Below are positions 60,014 through 64,000 of a stretch of 64,000 nucleotides of DNA, one piece after another. Each line of letters begins with the position of its first letter. Position 1 is the stretch's first letter. This DNA is from Achromobacter xylosoxidans (GTDB lineage: Bacteria > Pseudomonadota > Gammaproteobacteria > Burkholderiales > Burkholderiaceae_B). The position numbers and the translations under genes were made by a program. The notes under the pieces were generated by a model. The model was not told where the DNA came from and made no database searches. It saw only the letters and a list, made by a program, of their open reading frames with translations. The DNA lies in contig NZ_LN831029.1 of assembly GCF_001457475.1 (NCBI RefSeq), positions 4,960,001 to 5,024,000 on the forward strand, in the 5' to 3' direction.

Positions 60014-60910
60014 GTGAAATCCGAATCGATGTTTGCCTTGTCGCGCCAGGAAATCGCCCTGGTGCTGGTCACCATGCTGTGGGGAAGCACTTTCCTCGTT
60101 ATCCATATCGCCATGCAGCATAGCGGACCGCTGTTCTTCGTGGGAGTGCGGTTCACCCTGGCGGGAGTCGTGTCGATGCAGCTGTTCCGCCGGCACATGG
60201 CACGGCTGACGCGGCGCGAAGCGGGCGCGGGCGTGGCGATCGGCTGCGCGCTGTTCCTCGGTTATTACCTGCAGACCCTCGGCCTGCGCACCATCACCAG
60301 CAGCCAGTCGGCCTTCATCACCGCGCTGTACGTGCCGATCGTGCCGCTGCTGCAATGGGCGGTGCTCAAGCGCCCGCCCGGACTGATGAGCTGGGTCGGG
60401 GTGGCGCTGGCGTTCACCGGGCTGGTGCTGCTGGCCGGTCCGGAGGCCGGCGCGCTGCATTTCAGCGCGGGCGAACTGGCCACGCTGGCGGGCGCGGCGG
60501 CGATTGCGGCCGAGATCATCCTGATCGGCCATTTCGCCAGCTCGGTGGACAGCCGCCGCGTCACGGCGGTGCAGCTGCTGACGGCCGGGCTGGTGTCGTT
60601 CGCGCTGATGCCGGCGCTGGGCGAGGCGGTGCCGGAATTTTCATGGCTGTGGGCCGGCGGGGCGATCGGACTTGGCCTGGCCAGCGCGGTGATCCAGCTG
60701 ACGATGAATTGGGCGCAGAAGTCGGTGTCGCCCACGCGCGCCACGGTGATCTACGCCGGCGAGCCGGTGTGGGGCGGCATCGTCGGCCGGCTGGCCGGGG
60801 AGCGCCTGCCCGGCCTGGCGCTGGTGGGCGCGGCGTTGATCGTGGCGGGCGTGCTGGCCAGCGAGGTGAAATTCAAGCGCCGCGGCAAGCCGGCGCCGGG
60901 CAGGACCTGA
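60014..60910 (+). CDS. EamA-family (DMT) exporter
   Basis: A 298-residue inner-membrane transporter with ten membrane segments in two EamA halves (ALVLVTMLWGSTFLVIHIAM; FVGVRFTLAGVVSMQLFRRH; the second half ends TRATVIYAGEPVWGGIVGRL). GTG start. Family members export amino acids or other small metabolites. Divergent from the XRE-cupin regulator, which is its likely controller. Confidence 0.9.
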   Translation: MKSESMFALSRQEIALVLVTMLWGSTFLVIHIAMQHSGPLFFVGVRFTLAGVVSMQLFRRHMARLTRREAGAGVAIGCALFLGYYLQTLGLRTITSSQSAFITALYVPIVPLLQWAVLKRPPGLMSWVGVALAFTGLVLLAGPEAGALHFSAGELATLAGAAAIAAEIILIGHFASSVDSRRVTAVQLLTAGLVSFALMPALGEAVPEFSWLWAGGAIGLGLASAVIQLTMNWAQKSVSPTRATVIYAGEPVWGGIVGRLAGERLPGLALVGAALIVAGVLASEVKFKRRGKPAPGRT

Positions 60911-60935
60911 ACGGCGCGGCGCGGGCGGACAGCCG

Positions 60936-61592
60936 TCAGCCGCCCTGCTCCAGGAACGCCTGCAACGCCGGCACGGTGTTCAGCACATGCTGGCGCATTG
61001 CGGCTTCGCAGCGATCGGGGTCGCCGGTGAGCAGCGCGTCTATCAGCTCCTGGTGCGATTCGCGCACCCGCAACACGCGGCCGGGCTGGGCGGCCCACAG
61101 GCGCATGTAGGGCTCGACCACCGAGTGCAGTTCGGAGATCTGCCGCAACAGGCGCGGCTGCTGGCAGAAACTACAGAGGTATTCGTGGAAGTCGCGGTGG
61201 GCGCTGGTCCAGTCCAGGTAGTCGCCCAGGCCCTGCTCCAACTGGTCGAGCATGCCGGACAGGCGGCGGACGTGCTCGGCGCTCATGTGGCGCACGGCAT
61301 TGCGCACGGCCAGCCCTTCGAGCACGGAGCGCATTTCGAAGACTTCGCGCATTTCCTGCTGGTTCAGGCCGCGCACCACGGCGCCGCGGTTGGCGCGGAT
61401 CTCGACCAGGCCTTCGGACGCCAGGCGGCGCAGCGCGCCGCGCACCGGCATGCGGCTGGTGCCGATTTCGCTGGCGATGACTTCGGGCACCAGGCGGTGG
61501 CCGGGCGGATAGTTGCCCAGCCGGATTTCGCGCTGCAGGTGCTGGTAGGCCTCTTCTTCGGCGCTGACGGCTGTCTTCTGATACTGCAGCAT
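60936..61592 (-). CDS. GntR-family (FCD) transcriptional regulator
   Basis: A 218-residue regulator: winged helix (EAYQHLQREIRLGNYPPGHR, EIGTSRMPVRGALRRLASEG) and an FCD effector domain (FEMRSVLEGLAVRNAVRHMS, HRDFHEYLC, with metal-binding Asp/His residues). Start at 61592 with MLQYQK; the frame continues upstream without a family motif. Divergent from the Bug gene, with two palindromes between that are its likely operator. Confidence 0.9.
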   Translation of the reverse strand: MLQYQKTAVSAEEEAYQHLQREIRLGNYPPGHRLVPEVIASEIGTSRMPVRGALRRLASEGLVEIRANRGAVVRGLNQQEMREVFEMRSVLEGLAVRNAVRHMSAEHVRRLSGMLDQLEQGLGDYLDWTSAHRDFHEYLCSFCQQPRLLRQISELHSVVEPYMRLWAAQPGRVLRVRESHQELIDALLTGDPDRCEAAMRQHVLNTVPALQAFLEQGG

Positions 61593-61649
61593 CCTCGTCC
61601 CCGGGTTTTCAAAGCCGCCATGATAGATAAACGCAAAAATAACACAAAT

Positions 61650-61670
61650 TGGATCCAGTGATCCATGGAT
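61650..61670. promoter_or_regulatory. paired palindromes, likely GntR operator
   Basis: TGGATCCA (61650-61657) and ATCCATGGAT (61661-61670), both perfect palindromes built on the half TGGAT, in the gap between the GntR and Bug genes. Confidence 0.5.
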
Positions 61671-61807
61671 GCAAATACCTATGTTCGGATCGCCATGGCT
61701 CGCGTCAAATCCGTGACTGGCGCGCCGGCCGTGCGCGCCCGCCGGGGACCGCAACGGGCGACAGACCCGCCTGGCGCTCACCGATACAACGCATTCAAGG
61801 GGAATCC

Positions 61808-62782
61808 ATGCCTTTCCGTCTCATCCGCGCCCTGGCGGGCGCCGCCGCGCTGGCCTTCGCCGCCCAGGCCGGCGCCCAGGCCACCGACTGGCCGCAGCAT
61901 CCGGTGCGCATCGTGGTGCCGTTCCAGGCCGGCTCGGCCACCGACCTGATTTCGCGCCAGCTGGGCGCGGCGCTGTCGACCGAACTGGGCCAGCCCTTCG
62001 TGGTGGAGGCCCGCCCGGGCGCCGCCGCCGCGATCGGCAGCGCCTCGGTGGCGCGCTCGGCGGCCGACGGCTACACACTGCTGATGGGCGGCCCGGCCGC
62101 CATCGTCACCAACCGCTTCCTGCAGAAGCGCCTGGCCTACGATCCGGACAAGTTCGAGCTGGTGTCGATGGTGGCCTACACGCCCAACATCCTGCTGGCC
62201 AATCCGCAGCAGCCGTTCAAGACCCTGCCCGAGATGATCGCGTATGCCCGCGCCAATCCGGGCAAGTTGACCTACGCCTCGTTCGGCACCGGCACCACCT
62301 CGCACATGGCGGGGGAAATGCTCAAGTCGGTGGCCGGCATCGACATCCTGCACGTGCCCTACAAGGGCGCCGGCGAAGCCATTCCGGCGCTGCTGAGCGG
62401 CCAGGTCTCGATGTACTTCGACACCATCATGACCGGCCTGCCGCAGGTCAAGAGCGGCGCGCTGCTGGCGCTGGGCATGTCCAATTCGCAGCGCTCGTCG
62501 CTGGCGCCGGACATCCCGACCATCGCCGAGCAGGGCTACGCCGGCTACGACATCGCGCCGTGGTACGGGCTGGTGGCGCCGGAAGGCACGCCCGCGCCGA
62601 TCCTGGACAAGCTCAACCGCGCCGTCAACAAGGTGCTTGCGGATCCCGCGTTGCGCGGTAAGCTGGCCGAAGCCGGCGCCGAGCCGCGTGGCGGCAGCCG
62701 CGAGGAATTCGCCGCCTTCATCAAGGCCGAGATCCCGCGCACCAAGCAGTTGATCGACCAGGCCGGCATCACCCCGCAGTAA
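61808..62782 (+). CDS. Bug-family TTT substrate-binding protein
   Basis: A 324-residue periplasmic binding protein. Signal peptide to AQAGAQ, then DWPQHPVRIVVPFQAGSATD, EARPGAAAAIGS, DILHVPYKGAGEAIPALLSG and PDIPTIAEQGYAG. AAGGGGAAT precedes the ATG. It lies 25 bp before the gamma-glutamyltransferase gene and is divergent from a GntR regulator, so the three probably form one uptake-and-cleavage unit. Confidence 0.92.
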   Translation: MPFRLIRALAGAAALAFAAQAGAQATDWPQHPVRIVVPFQAGSATDLISRQLGAALSTELGQPFVVEARPGAAAAIGSASVARSAADGYTLLMGGPAAIVTNRFLQKRLAYDPDKFELVSMVAYTPNILLANPQQPFKTLPEMIAYARANPGKLTYASFGTGTTSHMAGEMLKSVAGIDILHVPYKGAGEAIPALLSGQVSMYFDTIMTGLPQVKSGALLALGMSNSQRSSLAPDIPTIAEQGYAGYDIAPWYGLVAPEGTPAPILDKLNRAVNKVLADPALRGKLAEAGAEPRGGSREEFAAFIKAEIPRTKQLIDQAGITPQ

Positions 62783-62807
62783 TTTCCCACAGAGTCTCCA
62801 CGCCATC

Positions 62808-64000
62808 ATGTCCTCCCCCTTCGATTGGTCTTTTCCGTACGCTTCCCGAAAAATGCCGGTGCTGGCCGCCAACGCGGTGGCAACCAGCCAGCCGCTGGCG
62901 GCCCAGGCCGGGCTGCGCATGCTGCTGGCGGGCGGCAATGCCGTGGACAGCGCCATCGCCACCGCCATCGCGCTGACCGTGGTCGAACCCGTGATGAACG
63001 GCATCGGCGGCGACATGTTCGCGCTGGTCTGGCACGAAGGGCGGTTGCATGGCCTGAACTCCAGCGGCTGCGCGCCGGCGGCATGGACGCCGGAGTATTT
63101 CGCCGGCCGCGACGCCATGCCTGGCACCGGCTGGGGCACGGTGACCGTGCCCGGCCAGGTGGCGGGCTGGAAGGCGCTGTCCGAACGCTTCGGCAAGCTG
63201 CCCTTCGCCAAGCTGTTCGAACCGGCGATCGCCTATGCCGAGGAAGGCTTCGCGGTCAGCCCGACGATTGCGCGCCAATGGGCCACGCAGGCGCCCAAGC
63301 TGGCGCAGGAACCGGGCTTTGCCGAGGCGTTCCTGCCGCAAGGCCGGGCGCCGCGGGCGGGCGAATGGTGGCGCTTTCCGGCGCAGGCGCGCACCTTGCG
63401 CGACATCGCCGAAAGCGGGGGCGACAGCTTCTACCGCGGCGCGCTGGCCGGCAGGATCGTCGACTTCGCGGCGCGCACCGGCGGCACCCTGGGCGCGGCC
63501 GACCTGGCCGAACACCGCCCCGAGTGGGTGACGCCGATCTCGCAGTCGTTCCGCGGCTACGAACTGCACGAAATCCCGCCCAACGGCCAGGGCATCTCGG
63601 CGCTGATGGCGCTGGGCATGCTGGAGCAGTTCGACCTGGAAGCGATGGGCCGCGACAGCGCCGATTACTACCACGTCAGCATCGAGGCCATGAAGCTGGC
63701 CTTTGCCGACCTGCATCACCACGTGGCCGATCCGCGCCACATGCGCACCGACGCCCGCGCCCTGCTCGATCGCGCCTACCTGGCCGAGCGCGCGCGCCTG
63801 ATCTCGATGGACCGCGCCGCCGTGCCGGTGGCCGGCACGCCCGCCAGCGGCGGCACGGTCTACCTGACCGCCGCCGACGCGGGCGGCACCATGGTGTCGT
63901 TCATCCAATCCAACTACCACGGCTTCGGTTCCGGGGTGGTGGTGCCGGACACCGGCATCAGCCTGCACAACCGCGGCCTGAACTTCGTGCTGACGCCGGG
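62808..64000 (+). CDS. gamma-glutamyltransferase family protein, cut by window edge
   Basis: About 397 residues visible of a GGT-type Ntn hydrolase. N-terminal ANAVATSQPLAAQAGLRMLL, GGNAVDSAIATAIALTVVEP, NGIGGDMFALVW with the conserved Gly-Gly, EIPPNGQGISALMALGML, and SGGTVYLTAADAGGTMVSFI, where the Thr after GG is the expected autocleavage nucleophile. It then runs past 64000. No signal peptide is seen, so it may be cytoplasmic. Likely hydrolyses a gamma-glutamyl compound delivered by the Bug protein. Confidence 0.9.
   Translation, partial: MSSPFDWSFPYASRKMPVLAANAVATSQPLAAQAGLRMLLAGGNAVDSAIATAIALTVVEPVMNGIGGDMFALVWHEGRLHGLNSSGCAPAAWTPEYFAGRDAMPGTGWGTVTVPGQVAGWKALSERFGKLPFAKLFEPAIAYAEEGFAVSPTIARQWATQAPKLAQEPGFAEAFLPQGRAPRAGEWWRFPAQARTLRDIAESGGDSFYRGALAGRIVDFAARTGGTLGAADLAEHRPEWVTPISQSFRGYELHEIPPNGQGISALMALGMLEQFDLEAMGRDSADYYHVSIEAMKLAFADLHHHVADPRHMRTDARALLDRAYLAERARLISMDRAAVPVAGTPASGGTVYLTAADAGGTMVSFIQSNYHGFGSGVVVPDTGISLHNRGLNFVLTP

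Overview
This is a high-GC window with dense, tightly packed genes. It fits a beta-proteobacterium of the family Alcaligenaceae, most likely Achromobacter and otherwise Bordetella. The pointers are two Bug-type tripartite-tricarboxylate binding proteins, a SphB1-like subtilisin autotransporter lipoprotein, chaperone-usher fimbriae, FecIR-type iron signalling and an IS21-family remnant. The genus is inferred, not proven. All calls come from reading translations and motifs; no database search was run.

Layout. 1-2530: a QseBC-like two-component pair (the kinase runs off the left edge) divergent from a TSUP anion exporter. 3028-20703: a surface-fimbria region. A three-gene chaperone-usher operon (pilin, usher, chaperone) and a six-gene operon (four DUF1120-type pilins, chaperone, usher) flank a signalling block. 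That block holds a degenerate receiver protein with a small membrane protein, a REC-EAL protein, a 1092-residue hybrid kinase with REC and HPt domains, an RcsB-like regulator and an orphan periplasmic binding protein. A 14-bp dyad (consensus YCGGAANYGTCTGA) occurs twice before the REC-EAL gene and once before the six-gene fimbrial operon. This suggests a local Rcs/Roc-like regulon that controls fimbriae. 20606-26282: a chemoreceptor, the SphB1-like protease with a 36-bp repeat tract, and a DUF6157 gene. 26227-30821: a Fur-type iron-uptake operon (TonB receptor, DUF3325, DUF3649, PepSY protein). 31040-36035: an SDR gene remnant, a GH15 glucoamylase/trehalase, an atypical response regulator lacking its phospho-acceptor Asp, and a long flagellin. 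36091-39896: a second chemoreceptor, a Bug protein, a LysE exporter and a small lipoprotein.

39980-48488 is a decayed prophage or island beside tRNA-His. An IS21 istB remnant lies on its left and a 5'-truncated tyrosine integrase on its right. Inside are a truncated terL, terS, a frameshifted rusA, a 5'-truncated ssb, an AbiTii-like defence candidate, two unrecognised minus-strand membrane proteins and small phage genes.

48807-64000 is ordinary metabolic chromosome. It holds a cardiolipin synthase-like phospholipase D protein, a PaaI thioesterase, AraC with an FAA-hydrolase and a hydroxyisobutyrate-dehydrogenase-like enzyme, an MFS transporter, a complete FecI-FecR-FecA-type siderophore signalling set with a candidate Fur site, an XRE-cupin regulator divergent from an EamA exporter, and a GntR regulator divergent from a Bug protein and a gamma-glutamyltransferase that runs off the right edge.
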